Below, piece by piece: positions 11,801 through 22,213 of a DNA stretch of 64,000 bases (position 1 is the first letter of the stretch; the number at the start of each line of letters is the position of its first letter). The stretch lies in contig JACVRA010000125.1 in assembly GCA_019828545.1 (NCBI GenBank), positions 235,906 through 299,905 on the forward strand, read 5' to 3'. The position numbers and the translations under genes were made by a program. This DNA is from Paracamarosporium sp. OC-R06-R3. Taxonomy: Eukaryota; Ascomycota; Dothideomycetes; Pleosporales; Didymosphaeriaceae. The notes beneath the pieces were generated by a model. The model worked only from the letters and a program-made list of their open reading frames with translations. It was not told the origin of the DNA and did no database searches.

Positions 11801-13549
11801 ATGTCGGATAATCCGTCCAGGCCATCTGAACAGGACCTTGCCAGCCATGGCAGGGTTCTCTCACCGCATCTGGATCCCAGTTACACAGCCGATTTCGATG
11901 GCACAGGGGCCAACACCGCAAATGGCAACTCACAGGGTCCTGACGATTCAGCAGAATCATCTTTGCGTCTTCCGGGTGGTGACATGCACAGAGACCTTTA
12001 CCGCATCCAGGCCAACTCCAAACGCGTCAAAATGCATCAACGGGCGGCAACATTTTCCCATGCCACTGAGTTTACACCTTCTGAGGCCGGTGATGATGAC
12101 TTTGTGCCTGTCTCTGAGCAGCTCGTTCCGGGTGGTTTTAGGCGAGCATACTTGACGCGCCAGGCCAGAAGCGTTAGCTACATTGCTGCCCCGGTGACGA
12201 GGAACTTTATCTCTTTCTTGGAGCTTTACGGAAACTTCGCCGGTGAAGACCTTGAAGAGACAGACGACGAATCAGCCATTGAAGATGAGGAAGCAAACGT
12301 ACAACCAGACGAGCGCCGGCCTTTACTTGGGAGAAGGAAAAGCTCTAAAAGAATTAAGGCTCAAGGCGACGCTTCCAACATGAAATCCTTCTTCACTCTG
12401 TTGAAGGCTTTCGTTGGGACTGGCATCATGTTCTTACCCAAGGCCTTCAAGAATGGCGGAATGTTGTTCTCGTCCATCACGCTCCTCACGGTGGCCGCAG
12501 TCACCATGCTCTGCTTCCAACTTCTACTCCAATGCCGAGCAAGATATGGTGGTGGTTACGGAGAGCTAGGCCAAGCTATTGGTGGAGCACGGTTACGATC
12601 GATCATCCTTTCTTCCATCATGCTCTCACAGATTTGTTTTGTCTGTGCAGGTCTTATTTTTACCGCGGACAACATCTCGGCTTTCCTAACGGCGGTGACG
12701 CCCAAGAACAACGTACCTCTATCCACCAATGCTCTCATTGGTATCCAGGTCATTGCGCTGATTCCAATGTCTTACATCCGCAACATTTCGAAGCTCGGCC
12801 CTCTCGCTATCTTGGCCGACGTCTTCATTGCCATGGGCCTGGTGTACATCTACTGGTACGACATCTCAAGCATATCTAAGATGCATGGTTTCCACCCTTC
12901 GGTCGAGCTTTTCAACCCTCGGGACTTCACCCTTACCATCGGCTCGGCGATCTTCACCTTCGAAGGTATCGGTCTCATTTTACCCATTCAATCGAGCATG
13001 AAGCACCCTGAGCACTTCAACAAGCTCCTCGGCCTCGTGATGCTTATCATCACTGTCATTTTCGCATCCGTCGGCATCATGTGCTACGGTACATTTGGTG
13101 AGCACGTCAGTGTTGAGGTCATCACCAATTTCCCGCAGACTAGCAAGCTCGTCAACGCTATCCAATTCCTGTACGCCCTCGCGGTCATGGTTGGTGAACC
13201 GGTTCAGCTGTTCCCCGCTATTCGTATCCTTGAACAGAAGCTTTTCGGCCAGCGCTCCGGTAAACAAAACGTGCTTACCAAGTGGAAGAAGAACGCTTTC
13301 CGCACGTCAGTCGTGCTATTTGCCGGTGTGATTGCGATCCTTGGCGCGAGCAACCTTGACAAGTTCGTTGCACTCATTGGAAGTGTTGCTTGCGTGCCGT
13401 TGGTGTATATCTACCCGGCGTTCCTTCATTTGCGTGGCGTCGCACAGAGCAACCTCGCGAAGGCTGGCGATATCCTCATGATGGTTATTGGTGTGGTGGC
13501 TATGGTGTACACAGCGTCCATCACGATCGCCCGGTGGTCAGAGGCTTAA
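11801..13549 (+). CDS. Vacuolar amino acid transporter, AVT3/AVT4 family
   Basis: Single exon, 582 aa from the ATG at 11801; the frame opens earlier but without ATG. The first 190 residues are hydrophilic and acidic and carry an ERRPLL acidic dileucine signal (about 171-176), the kind read by AP-3 for delivery to the vacuole. From about residue 194 (MKSFFTLLKAFVGTGIMFLP) follows the AAAP amino-acid transporter domain with about 11 membrane spans. Yeast relatives AVT3 and AVT4 export neutral amino acids from the vacuole to the cytosol, and the long N-terminus fits this group rather than AVT1. Substrate is not readable from sequence. Confidence 0.9.
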   Translation: MSDNPSRPSEQDLASHGRVLSPHLDPSYTADFDGTGANTANGNSQGPDDSAESSLRLPGGDMHRDLYRIQANSKRVKMHQRAATFSHATEFTPSEAGDDDFVPVSEQLVPGGFRRAYLTRQARSVSYIAAPVTRNFISFLELYGNFAGEDLEETDDESAIEDEEANVQPDERRPLLGRRKSSKRIKAQGDASNMKSFFTLLKAFVGTGIMFLPKAFKNGGMLFSSITLLTVAAVTMLCFQLLLQCRARYGGGYGELGQAIGGARLRSIILSSIMLSQICFVCAGLIFTADNISAFLTAVTPKNNVPLSTNALIGIQVIALIPMSYIRNISKLGPLAILADVFIAMGLVYIYWYDISSISKMHGFHPSVELFNPRDFTLTIGSAIFTFEGIGLILPIQSSMKHPEHFNKLLGLVMLIITVIFASVGIMCYGTFGEHVSVEVITNFPQTSKLVNAIQFLYALAVMVGEPVQLFPAIRILEQKLFGQRSGKQNVLTKWKKNAFRTSVVLFAGVIAILGASNLDKFVALIGSVACVPLVYIYPAFLHLRGVAQSNLAKAGDILMMVIGVVAMVYTASITIARWSEA

Positions 13550-13913
13550 AAATGCATGAAGGTAAATTTGAAGAGTAATAGGCAGAGTTATTAAGTAACA
13601 AGTAGACGTGTACACGCATTGACGGACTTGCATTGATAAAGCGTTTGTTTTATGCACAAAAAGGCGTTAGGGAAAGCATTGAGGTAGTACATGATCAGAA
13701 AATTCACAGCATAGTCACATACAATTCTCTGTGAGCAAATCTTCTGGCCGTCGCTGCACTGTTCTAAGATGATGATGATGAGTTATAGTTTACGAGCATC
13801 GGGCATCTTTTCCATGGTATATCTGGGACTCGCCTCGTATCGCTGCGTTCTTCAATTCTTTTTAATATCTTTCAGTTATCGACTAAGTACAAAGACAAAC
13901 TTATAGCGCAAGC
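13550..13913. other. Intergenic, no gene seen
   Basis: Downstream of the transporter and upstream of the RING gene; AT-rich, with a short gatgatgatga run near 13770. Confidence 0.5.
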
Positions 13914-14600
13914 ATGTCGCACTTCTCTAATAGAGAAGCTTTTCTCGCCGAGGGCCTAGAACCCTACAACAATGCAAAGGCATCGTCCTCAGCACAGGTC
14001 CTCCCCAAATGCCCCATCTGTCTTGAAGAATTCACTGCAACGCCCTCGGTCAAAATCAGATCCTGTGGGCACATTTACCACAAAACCTGTCTGACACTCT
14101 GGGTAGACGGTCAGAACACATGTCCCACTTGTCGAAGAGTCTTGTATAGAAACATGCCCGCAGCTCCTGTATGGGTACCTCATCGGACGGCTAGCCAAGA
14201 AGACGCGGCATTGCAAAGATTTATGGCACAGCACGATGTAGCTCGGACGCGGTGGTTTCAACGACGAGCGCGCGGGTTAGGGGCCCCGCTCGTACTTCCG
14301 CAACCACCGTACGATCCTGCACCCTGGCATATACGACATTGCAATAGTACACGGATTAGTATGCATGATCCTGATTGGAACGATGCTTACCACAGGTTTG
14401 ACCTGAGTCTCCCAAATTATCATTCAGGTTTGGATACTCGAATCTGCGTACTGCATCCACGAAATCTGTCTGATATAGATAATGGGCGGGGAGGTGGACG
14501 GAATTCAGGCTATCGTTCAACACTCTTCGAACATGATGTAGATTTTGAAAGGGATCTTGGACGGGATAGGTCGCGTTCCCCACCAAGGACATGGGAATAA
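13914..14600 (+). CDS. RING-H2 finger protein, putative E3 ubiquitin ligase
   Basis: Single exon, 228 aa. A RING-H2 finger near the N-terminus has all eight ligands: C33, C36, C51, H53, H56, C59, C70 and C73 (CPIC...CGHIYHKTC...CPTC). Such domains recruit an E2 enzyme. The rest has no recognised fold: a W/R-rich central part (WFQRRARG) and a charged R/D-rich tail (ERDLGRDRSRSP). There are no membrane spans. Substrate unknown. Small RING-only proteins of this kind are numerous and poorly conserved in Dothideomycetes. Confidence 0.85.
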   Translation: MSHFSNREAFLAEGLEPYNNAKASSSAQVLPKCPICLEEFTATPSVKIRSCGHIYHKTCLTLWVDGQNTCPTCRRVLYRNMPAAPVWVPHRTASQEDAALQRFMAQHDVARTRWFQRRARGLGAPLVLPQPPYDPAPWHIRHCNSTRISMHDPDWNDAYHRFDLSLPNYHSGLDTRICVLHPRNLSDIDNGRGGGRNSGYRSTLFEHDVDFERDLGRDRSRSPPRTWE

Positions 14601-14987
14601 GACGTAATTAGCGCTGGAAGAAGGTCTGGGAGAAATTAGCATGCTTGAAGTTGAGAAACGATGTCGTGTTTACGGAGGCAATTGATACATTGAATTTAAG
14701 GTTTCTCGTCGAACCGTTGCGCTGTGCTTTGCCGCTTCACTTGAGCTATGTACTGCATGTATATTGGTCTTCTCAAACATATACCCGAGCACCCACTGTG
14801 ATATAAAGGTTATTCTACCCATGACGTTGATATAGATGATTACGTTTTATAGAATACATTCATGATTCGTTGCCAGTCATATGTGCTACATATTTTTGGT
14901 TTTTGTAAAACAAAAAACCGGACGTGCTGCATGTACACCTCCTTCTATGTCTGTCTAAAATACAACTGATAATACAATTCTAGCACC
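14601..14987. other. Convergent 3' region
   Basis: Lies between the 3' ends of the RING gene and the GH17 gene. AT-rich, no gene seen. Confidence 0.5.
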
Positions 14988-15935
14988 CTAGCACGACAGC
15001 TGGAATCGTGCAGGGATGTTAAGAAGATCACCCGCGCCTTTAACACCCCAGTCAGGGTTGGCGGCAGCGCCCTGCGCGGTCTGCAACTGGAAGTAGTACA
15101 TGTTGATGTCGTTTGCCAAAAAGCTGCAGACGGCTTGCTCCCAGTAGGTTTGGGCGTTGTCAGCGCCGGGGACAGCGTTGCCCAGGGTATCGCCAATGAT
15201 CGGCCATCCGGTCTCAGTGACCCAGACAGGCTTGCCCTGCGCGCTGTTGACAGTGTCGGTGTACGACTTCCAGAACGTGGCGTTGGCGTTGTTGATACCG
15301 TTGCCACCAGGCTGTGTGGTTTGGTAGTAAGGGTAGGCGTCCATGCCGAGGAAGTCAATGGCGGAGATGACGGCACTGTTGGCTGGGTTGGTGAAGGCGT
15401 CCCAGGTGTCTACATGACCGATCGGCTTGCCCTCGAGGGAGGTACCGGCAATGGCGGAGCGGACCTTGGAGATGTAGTCGACAACCTGCTCCGGCGTGGC
15501 ACCAACGTCACCGATTGAAGTGCGGTACAAGTCTTCGCTGCCAACTGAGATACCAGTGACGCGGTCAGTGAAGGCGGTGCCGTACTGGGTGATGGCATTC
15601 TTCAAAGCATTAATCTCGTTTTGGAATGCATCGGAGGTTTCGGATGCCCAGAGACCGAGAAGAAGAGTAGAGTTTGTCTCGATGGCAGCGGGGATGGCGG
15701 AAATGGGCGAATCGGTAGTGCCACCCTGGATCATGGTGTACAGACGCACGCTTGTCCAAGCACCGTTGGTGTCGGGGAGCTCCTGCGCAGCGCGCATCTC
15801 ATAGGCGAAGTCGACTTGCTGCTTGTTTGCGCCTGTGCTGAAAGTGCTGCCGGAGTTGAACCCCTTGTGGCCATTCTGTGCATTGGCTACCGAAAGAGTG
15901 GCTGCAAGAGCCAACGCAGAAGAGAAAAACTGCAT
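14988..15935 (-). CDS. GH17 beta-1,3-glucanase / glucanosyltransferase, secreted
   Basis: Single exon, 315 aa, with a signal peptide ending at ANA-19. Glycoside hydrolase family 17 acts on cell-wall beta-1,3-glucan. The acid/base E134 lies in VGSEDLYR and the nucleophile E241 in WVTETGWP; both sit at the ends of beta strands of the TIM barrel. VGSE instead of VGNE is usual in this fungal subgroup. It ends with the barrel and has no Ser/Thr-rich linker or GPI signal, so it is probably freely secreted or wall-held. A TATA box lies 66 nt upstream, suggesting strong, regulated expression. Confidence 0.92.
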   Translation of the reverse strand: MQFFSSALALAATLSVANAQNGHKGFNSGSTFSTGANKQQVDFAYEMRAAQELPDTNGAWTSVRLYTMIQGGTTDSPISAIPAAIETNSTLLLGLWASETSDAFQNEINALKNAITQYGTAFTDRVTGISVGSEDLYRTSIGDVGATPEQVVDYISKVRSAIAGTSLEGKPIGHVDTWDAFTNPANSAVISAIDFLGMDAYPYYQTTQPGGNGINNANATFWKSYTDTVNSAQGKPVWVTETGWPIIGDTLGNAVPGADNAQTYWEQAVCSFLANDINMYYFQLQTAQGAAANPDWGVKGAGDLLNIPARFQLSC

Positions 15936-16000
15936 GCTGATTCAAAGAGTGATGAAAAGAGCGACTCAAAGACACGGAAACAGTAAGCAAGCAACACCTT

Positions 16001-16008
16001 CTTTATAC
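16001..16008 (-). promoter_or_regulatory. TATA box of the GH17 gene
   Basis: GTATAAAG on the minus strand, 66 nt upstream of the GH17 start codon. Confidence 0.6.
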
Positions 16009-16715
16009 GTACTCGGGAAAAACTATTCGTGCCGACTTTACGCCGTAAGAGATCCACCATCCGTCATTTTGTGGGTTATTGACGGGGACACGGGGCGCCC
16101 AGATGCGCACCCGTAGTGGCGTGGCCGTTTCCGATTCGAAGATCCGAGATACGCGTAGTTGAGGTTAGGGTTTGCTAGTGGGATCTAGTGAACGGTCAGG
16201 GAACACGCCTTAGTGCGAGCTGAGCGGCACGGCGTCAGGGGAACGTGCGTCATCTATGCCAGGTACACGTCAATCTCTCCTCGGACCTGAGTAGCCGCAC
16301 GGTTCTGTGCCGAACTATTTTCGACTCTTGTTGAAAGACTCGGTCCACTTCGGGTACGAATACTAAGCGCACCGATTTCCCCATGCGGGGAGAACGTCAC
16401 GAGATCAAGTATTGAGAGCTTCTTTCCGACTGATACGTCGAAGAATGAACGTCTACGACAATTCAAGCTTATTATAGGTCGAGCAATTTGTACATGTAGT
16501 ACAACTGAACGGTCTAGCTCAAGATGGCTAGCAATTGTTTGCTGCTGCCTTGGCCGACGACCCCGCCTTAAATACGTTCCAGCTCTTACGTCCTGGAACT
16601 ACTCGGGAACAGCGAGAGTTGATTCATTTTCGTTGATGAGAGTATCGGAATTCTCTTAGGTTTTGTACTTTGTTGTCGAACAAGTTCCTAGCGTAGGAAT
16701 ACAGCCTCACCGGAA
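16009..16715. other. Divergent upstream region, GH17 / HET gene
   Basis: No gene seen. The minus-strand frame at 16254-16466 has no recognisable content. Confidence 0.5.
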
Positions 16716-18830
16716 ATGTCGGCAAACTCTGACGAACAGCAAAACATCTCACCGCATGAACCCTTGCAAGGAGCGCGAGACATAAGATTGGTACGCATCT
16801 TATGTGAGACTGATAGCCCCCACGGCCTCGAAGTTGAACTATCAACAACTTCTCTGGATAACCCTACTCCCTATGTTGCGCTATCATACACATGGGAAGC
16901 CGCAGAGCTGGATCCCGCTACGGGAAATGCTGCACCCGTGAAGAATTTCCCAATTGCATGCCACGGCAGCTCGATCGATGTGACGGAGAATCTCCTGGAT
17001 TTCCTGCAGCACGCGCAGCAAACCGTAGATGCCTCGGGGACGTACTATTGGATCGACCAAATCTCCATCAACCAAGCAGACCGTGTGGATCAGTCTCACC
17101 AGGTCGCTATGATGGGAAGCATCTACAAGGCAGCTAACAGTGTCCGTATATGGCTGGGCAAGAATGAACCGTCGCCGGAGTTTCTCTGGGTGTATGGATC
17201 TTTCATTCCGAGCGTGCTTCGGCTCGAGTCCGAACTTGGAGACCGAGGGATAACTCTTGGATCGAATAGCTGGGACTGCAGCACCCCTGAATTGATAGAA
17301 GGTCTCGGTGCTGAAGTATGCAAGCAGTGGCGAGAAAATTACGAAGCATTCTTCTTCTTCTTCTACACTCGCCGCTGGTTCCTCCGTGCTTGGATTCTGC
17401 AGGAGGTAACACTCAAAGACGTCAGTCTGGTCCACGTCTCTTGTGGAAAAGAGGAATTCAGTTGGGAAGTATTCGACGCATTCACCCGATTTGTGGAACG
17501 AAACTCGTGGCATCATTCCATGCCGTTTCTATATATTCCTTGGGCAGAGACGCTCGTAGGGCCTATGGTACCACTCTTGACCCTCTTGAAGGGACGACGG
17601 TATATCGATATGCAAGCTCGTGGAGGAAGCGAGCTTGAAAATTGGAAAGCTAACTTCATCTGGGATATCGGTCCTCAGGACGAGTGTCAGATCTGGTATT
17701 CTATCTTACTTCACTTCCTCAGAACTACACGATTCATGTCCGCAAAGGATCCAAGAGACCACATATATTCTTTGCTAGGTATGATGGTGGAATTTCTTCC
17801 GCCAGGAATGAAGTGCCCCATTTCCCCGAACTACGACGCTCCCACTGTGAGAGTCTTCAAAGATGTCGCTACGCAAATCTTTAAGAATACGCCTTCGCTA
17901 TACCTATTGTCAACAGTATCGTATGGACTCTGCAACAGCGAGATATCCACTGCGTGCGATAGAGCTGGTTGGCCATCCTGGGTTCCTGACTTTTCGAACG
18001 AAACTTCATTTGCCCCGAGCCTGTCTACCGCTGTATACATAGTCAGCAATGGAACCCAGCGCTACAATGCAGCAAGACTCGACTTGATAGACTATCACCC
18101 GCCCACCATCCGTGGTGATGTCCTTACTGTGTATGGCGCTCAGATCGGCATTATTGGGGAGCGCAACGATCGACGCCGAGTTGTGTGTGGGGCAGAGAAT
18201 CTGTCCTTCATAACCTTTATCCTAGAGCTATGCGTCAGAGGAGCCACCAAGTACCTAGATACAGATCAGACGTGGATCGAGGCTGTATGGCGCACCATAT
18301 TGGTAGATTGCATACCAGCTAGCTGGGACACCGAACCACCTGTACTTTTCAGGTCTTGGCTGCTCGAACACCTCATAAGTGCGATGTGTATTAGGGGCCG
18401 CAAGGAAAGGATATCGGGAAGGGAATCTCTGCGAAGACAAGTGAGACCGATAAGATTGCTTCAACAAATTTCTAGGGATCCCTTCCTCTCTTCGATGTTG
18501 CCAACGTTGGGTGAGGTCGCCAGTCGAACGCATTATTGGTGTGAGCGAGATCAGGTGGAGAAACATCCGTTCGAGTTGCTCGCTTGCGAATCCTTCGCGG
18601 CAGGACGATGGTTTCTTACGACTAACGGGTATCTCGGATCCGGTCCTATCTCCCTTATCCAGGGCGATGAGGTGTGGCTGCTCAAAGGAGGGAAAATGCC
18701 TATCATTCTCCGCAGAATTAACGATAAGCAGTTTCTGCTAGTTGGCGAGAGCTATGTCCACGGTGCAATGTATGGTGAGTTGGTGACCGACGAGTTGATC
18801 GGTCAGATGGGACCTATTGATATCATTTGA
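16716..18830 (+). CDS. Heterokaryon incompatibility (HET) domain protein
   Basis: Single exon, 704 aa. The HET domain (PF06985) covers roughly residues 53-230, with its three signature blocks: YVALSYTW (53-60), YYWIDQISINQ (110-120) followed by VRIWLG (143-148), and RRWFLRAWILQE (219-230). HET proteins trigger cell death on fusion of unlike mycelia, and many related genes have unknown roles. The C-terminal 450 residues have no repeats (no WD40, ankyrin or TPR), so it belongs to the large HET-only class. The SYTW and IDQISINQ blocks are intact, so the gene looks functional. Confidence 0.93.
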   Translation: MSANSDEQQNISPHEPLQGARDIRLVRILCETDSPHGLEVELSTTSLDNPTPYVALSYTWEAAELDPATGNAAPVKNFPIACHGSSIDVTENLLDFLQHAQQTVDASGTYYWIDQISINQADRVDQSHQVAMMGSIYKAANSVRIWLGKNEPSPEFLWVYGSFIPSVLRLESELGDRGITLGSNSWDCSTPELIEGLGAEVCKQWRENYEAFFFFFYTRRWFLRAWILQEVTLKDVSLVHVSCGKEEFSWEVFDAFTRFVERNSWHHSMPFLYIPWAETLVGPMVPLLTLLKGRRYIDMQARGGSELENWKANFIWDIGPQDECQIWYSILLHFLRTTRFMSAKDPRDHIYSLLGMMVEFLPPGMKCPISPNYDAPTVRVFKDVATQIFKNTPSLYLLSTVSYGLCNSEISTACDRAGWPSWVPDFSNETSFAPSLSTAVYIVSNGTQRYNAARLDLIDYHPPTIRGDVLTVYGAQIGIIGERNDRRRVVCGAENLSFITFILELCVRGATKYLDTDQTWIEAVWRTILVDCIPASWDTEPPVLFRSWLLEHLISAMCIRGRKERISGRESLRRQVRPIRLLQQISRDPFLSSMLPTLGEVASRTHYWCERDQVEKHPFELLACESFAAGRWFLTTNGYLGSGPISLIQGDEVWLLKGGKMPIILRRINDKQFLLVGESYVHGAMYGELVTDELIGQMGPIDII

Positions 18831-19916
18831 GGTCTGTGCAGAGATGTTCTGTACACGTGGAGGCATTCGAGAGACCTGCTCTCCCCTATTCAACATGATC
18901 GTATAATTCTAATAGATATTATCCTAATGAATAGACTTTCTCAAGTATACGGTCAGAGAGATATGAACGCTGGCCCATGCAATAATGTCATATTTCCATG
19001 CTTGGGTTCTTGGTCAATCGATCCTTTTTCGATCTTAGCCATGCACTCAAAAATCGGTAGGTTGCGGCTCGTCACTATCCATTCAACACCTTACTGTCGC
19101 GTAAGGATTCCGTCGGTAATAGCACGCAGGAGGATTATGCGTCTAGACGTGAAATTGATAAGTGCATTGACGATCTATACTTCAGCTATACTACTTAAGA
19201 TAGAGACGGTTCAGACAAATCAAGTCCGTGTGTGCAGACTAGAAGAGTTAACACCTTACTCTTCCAGATAGCTCAGATATCTGCTTGACTAAATTTTAGA
19301 GTCCTCCGCCCTTGAAGCTCGGCCTTTCTGGGCTTGTCATCGTTTGAAAAATCATTCACGTCTCTGTCTTCCTCCCAACACCATTCCCAGTGACCAATCC
19401 TTCTTGGCGGGCCTAGCACGGTAGTACTAGTATCATAAAACTATCAAAGTTTGCGTAGGGTATTTTTAAAGTCAGATGCCTTGTACTATTCTGGATTGGC
19501 CTTGTAGTTAACTTATTGTATATGACACTGCAGGATCCTGCGACGTAAACGGACTGCCAGGATATGCTCTACCCTGTACTCATTGCCGTCATCTGCACTG
19601 TCGTGGGTGATCTGTATTCTATCCAGACCTTACGAGTAACAGGGACGAGTCATTATAGGCACTAGTATTCGATAGCAAGCATACCAAAAACTCTTGTCTG
19701 TCCATTACGTGCGCGTCTCTTCAAGTACCCTCAGTACAAGAGCAGCATAATTAGGTCGAATAAGCTTTCATGTGTACAGCTAGAGCCGACACAGACCCCT
19801 CAACCACATCCACCATAGCCTACGTGATTTCCGCCACTCGTTCTCTCCATAACTTTTCCATTCTCCATAAAGCCTCCGTCCCTCATAAGGTATCACTTGT
19901 TGGAACCATTCTCCTC
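18831..19916. other. Gene-free region, 1.1 kb
   Basis: AT-rich with many stop codons in all frames. The plus frame at 18927-19271 lacks a recognisable protein. No repeats noticed. Confidence 0.5.
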
Positions 19917-20156
19917 CTATTCACCCTGCTTCTTCGAATCCTGGCCTCCCCTCTCTGCGACCTCCGTCTTCGCCCTCTCCTCAAGACATTTTCCAAAGCA
20001 CGTCGTCTCCACCACCTTCGACTCGTTGAGTGGATTGTTCGGCTTGCATGGGACGCACGGGATATAGCTCCGGGTTTCTGCAACGGCGCAGAGCGTGGGC
20101 GGTCGGGTGATGCTGCGGCCGCAGATCCCGCAGCGGTATGTTGTTGTGGTGCACAT
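19917..20156 (-). CDS. Small cysteine-rich protein, no signal peptide
   Basis: 79 aa, single exon. It starts MCTTTTYRCGICG and has nine cysteines (CGICG, CVPC, CFGKC and others), with a charged C-terminus. Ascomycetes carry many short intracellular proteins that begin MC and hold CG/CxxC pairs, probably metal-binding; this matches that style, but I know no function. The opposite frame on the plus strand (19770-20261) is longer yet lacks any family resemblance, so I prefer the minus-strand reading. The ATG context (aagcaATGT) is acceptable. Confidence 0.5.
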   Translation of the reverse strand: MCTTTTYRCGICGRSITRPPTLCAVAETRSYIPCVPCKPNNPLNESKVVETTCFGKCLEERAKTEVAERGGQDSKKQGE

Positions 20157-20785
20157 TGCTTGGTTGTATCTTCGAATTCGTGGGATAGTTTTGTGAGAGA
20201 ACTGGATGACTTGTCAGCTTCTGTGGCTGGAGTTATCGATAACGATGGTGAGGGAGGTTGATTGTCAAAGGGCTGATTATGTAGAGGTTGGGTTGCGTGG
20301 GGTTGATATAGGGTGGAGACTGGGTGGAGACTAGGTGAATAAGGGCAGAAGCTACGTGAAGTAGAATATTATAGTGTTTGGCCTGTCACGCGAGCGTGTC
20401 TGCCTAGTTCTGTGTGGCGTCGTGTTATACTTTACAATCGCAAACTGTGGCTGATAACCAGATAAAGGGTTTCTGTAGCGAAAGCCACTAATCAAGGGGA
20501 ATGTGCTACAATTTGAAACCGCATACTGTGCCAGGGTTTTCTTGATACTGTTCGACGATTTGTATAATCAGAAGAGAGTGTCGGAGTATGTAGAAGCTTT
20601 ACTTTAGCCTAGCCAAAGATTCAATTGCAGATGAAATTTGGGCTTGAGATATAGTTTGACACAACCATCCATCCCACCATTTACAATGGGTTATAAGCGA
20701 GCCTGGATACTTGAGCCAAAACAGTTAACGCAAGAGAATAATACTGTCAAGGTGGCCGATAACAAATCAAGCTACACCATTTAAC
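20157..20785. other. Intergenic, no gene seen
   Basis: Between the cysteine-rich gene and the 3' end of the MFS gene. Contains a short direct repeat (gggtggagact twice, near 20310-20335). Confidence 0.4.
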
Positions 20786-22213
20786 TCAGATCACAACGTA
20801 CCTTGTCGGATATTTTAACCATCTCCCCACCGCCATACAACACCCACCTACAGCCATGCCTACCCCAGACGCTGTTAACGCAGCCGAACCATCACCAAAG
20901 CTTTGCACCATCAGCCCAGCAACACTTATACCCGTGAACGCAAGTATGCCTAATCCAGAGGGAAAATACTTTGTCTTCGCCCAGTACTTGCATAATGAAT
21001 TGAATACCTTCCGGTGCAACGCAAGTAGAGGACCTAGACATAGTCCATACGAAACACTAATGACACCCCAGACCCAAAAATTAACAATCCAGGCAGCTAT
21101 GATCAGCAGGCAGCCGGCGAGAATCGCCGATGCAGTGAATGTATTCACGACCCCCAGTCCACGGCGGGGCCATGGGTGAGCGAAGGAGGCCGCGGTAAAC
21201 GTTCCGGCTGCAAATGTGCCCAAGAGCCAGTATGCTGCATATTCTGGATACTCGTACATAGGTCGGCTAGATAGCAGGAGCGGAAAGAAGGTAGGCCATA
21301 CGAGAACGTAGGCAAAGACGAAGACATAACCAACAATAAGGCAACAGTCGCCGATAGCTGCAAGGATAGAGCTCGTCTGTATGCCATCTCTCTTTTCTTC
21401 CGATTGCAATGCCTGCTTTGACCTCCGATGCCTAAGTCTCGGTAACCGCCGGTCTGATCTCGTTGCATCGGCATCGGCGTCGTCATGCTTTGAGGCCTGG
21501 AACAAGCCGGCGAGGGTGGGTACAAGTGTGAACAATGTCACGTAGAAGGTCGTCCAGGCCAGTCCCTTGTGATCGATGGAGCCTAGGAAGCTCCACGCCA
21601 TGAGCGAGTATATGAGGGCACCTAGTAAACCTGCGGCGCCGCTCTGCATCGAGACGCCAGCAACATTGTTGTTGTAGTGTGACGCAAGACATTGCGAGGC
21701 CATGCTGCGTAAAAAGCCCAGACTTAACCCGGTGAGCGCGCGCATACCTAGGGAAAGGCCCCAAGGCTCTGCATTCCACGCCGTAATACCATGGCTCAGG
21801 ACGACGAGTAAGCTTCCTGCGAAGTAGGCCCACCGCCAATGTTTCCACGTATAGATAGTAACTGCTAGATGATCGAATGTAAATATTCCTACCCACTGGA
21901 TGCCGACTATCAGTGAGATACGTTCAAGTGGAGTGGTAAGGAACAGTGTATTGTAGTAGTACTCGAGAGTCAACCCAGCCGACAATGGGATTCCGAATGT
22001 ATGGAAGGTAACAATGGCGTGCATATAGTATGCGGAAACTCGACGTCTTCTGTCCTTCTTAATCTGTTTATTTTGAGCAGCAGTCGTGCTTGTTTGGCTT
22101 CTGTTGAGGCCTGTAGATGGCCTCTGACGCCCTCCTTGGGAGCTTGAGTTGGCATAGCCTGCAACGGGTTGGGGAACATTCCTTTGGCTACCATGTGAGT
22201 CTGCACTGGGCAT
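20786..22213 (-). CDS. Major facilitator superfamily permease
   Basis: Single exon, 475 aa from the ATG at 22213; the frame runs seven codons further but begins with GTG. A 50-residue polar N-terminus (Ser/Gln-rich, then KKDRRRR) precedes about 12 membrane spans in two bundles separated by a charged loop (SKHDDADADATRSDRR to SEEKRDG). The arrangement is that of MFS permeases related to the monocarboxylate transporter-like group of fungi. The substrate cannot be told. The gene reads as complete, with no frameshift. Confidence 0.85.
   Translation of the reverse strand: MPSADSHGSQRNVPQPVAGYANSSSQGGRQRPSTGLNRSQTSTTAAQNKQIKKDRRRRVSAYYMHAIVTFHTFGIPLSAGLTLEYYYNTLFLTTPLERISLIVGIQWVGIFTFDHLAVTIYTWKHWRWAYFAGSLLVVLSHGITAWNAEPWGLSLGMRALTGLSLGFLRSMASQCLASHYNNNVAGVSMQSGAAGLLGALIYSLMAWSFLGSIDHKGLAWTTFYVTLFTLVPTLAGLFQASKHDDADADATRSDRRLPRLRHRRSKQALQSEEKRDGIQTSSILAAIGDCCLIVGYVFVFAYVLVWPTFFPLLLSSRPMYEYPEYAAYWLLGTFAAGTFTAASFAHPWPRRGLGVVNTFTASAILAGCLLIIAAWIVNFWVWGVISVSYGLCLGPLLALHRKVFNSLCKYWAKTKYFPSGLGILAFTGISVAGLMVQSFGDGSAALTASGVGMAVGGCCMAVGRWLKYPTRYVVI

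Noticed and set aside
18927..19271. 114-codon frame after the HET gene
   Set aside because: No recognisable protein, unusual composition, AT-rich surroundings.
19770..20261. 163-codon plus-strand frame
   Set aside because: No family resemblance and low-complexity composition; the cysteine-rich minus-strand frame is a better gene.
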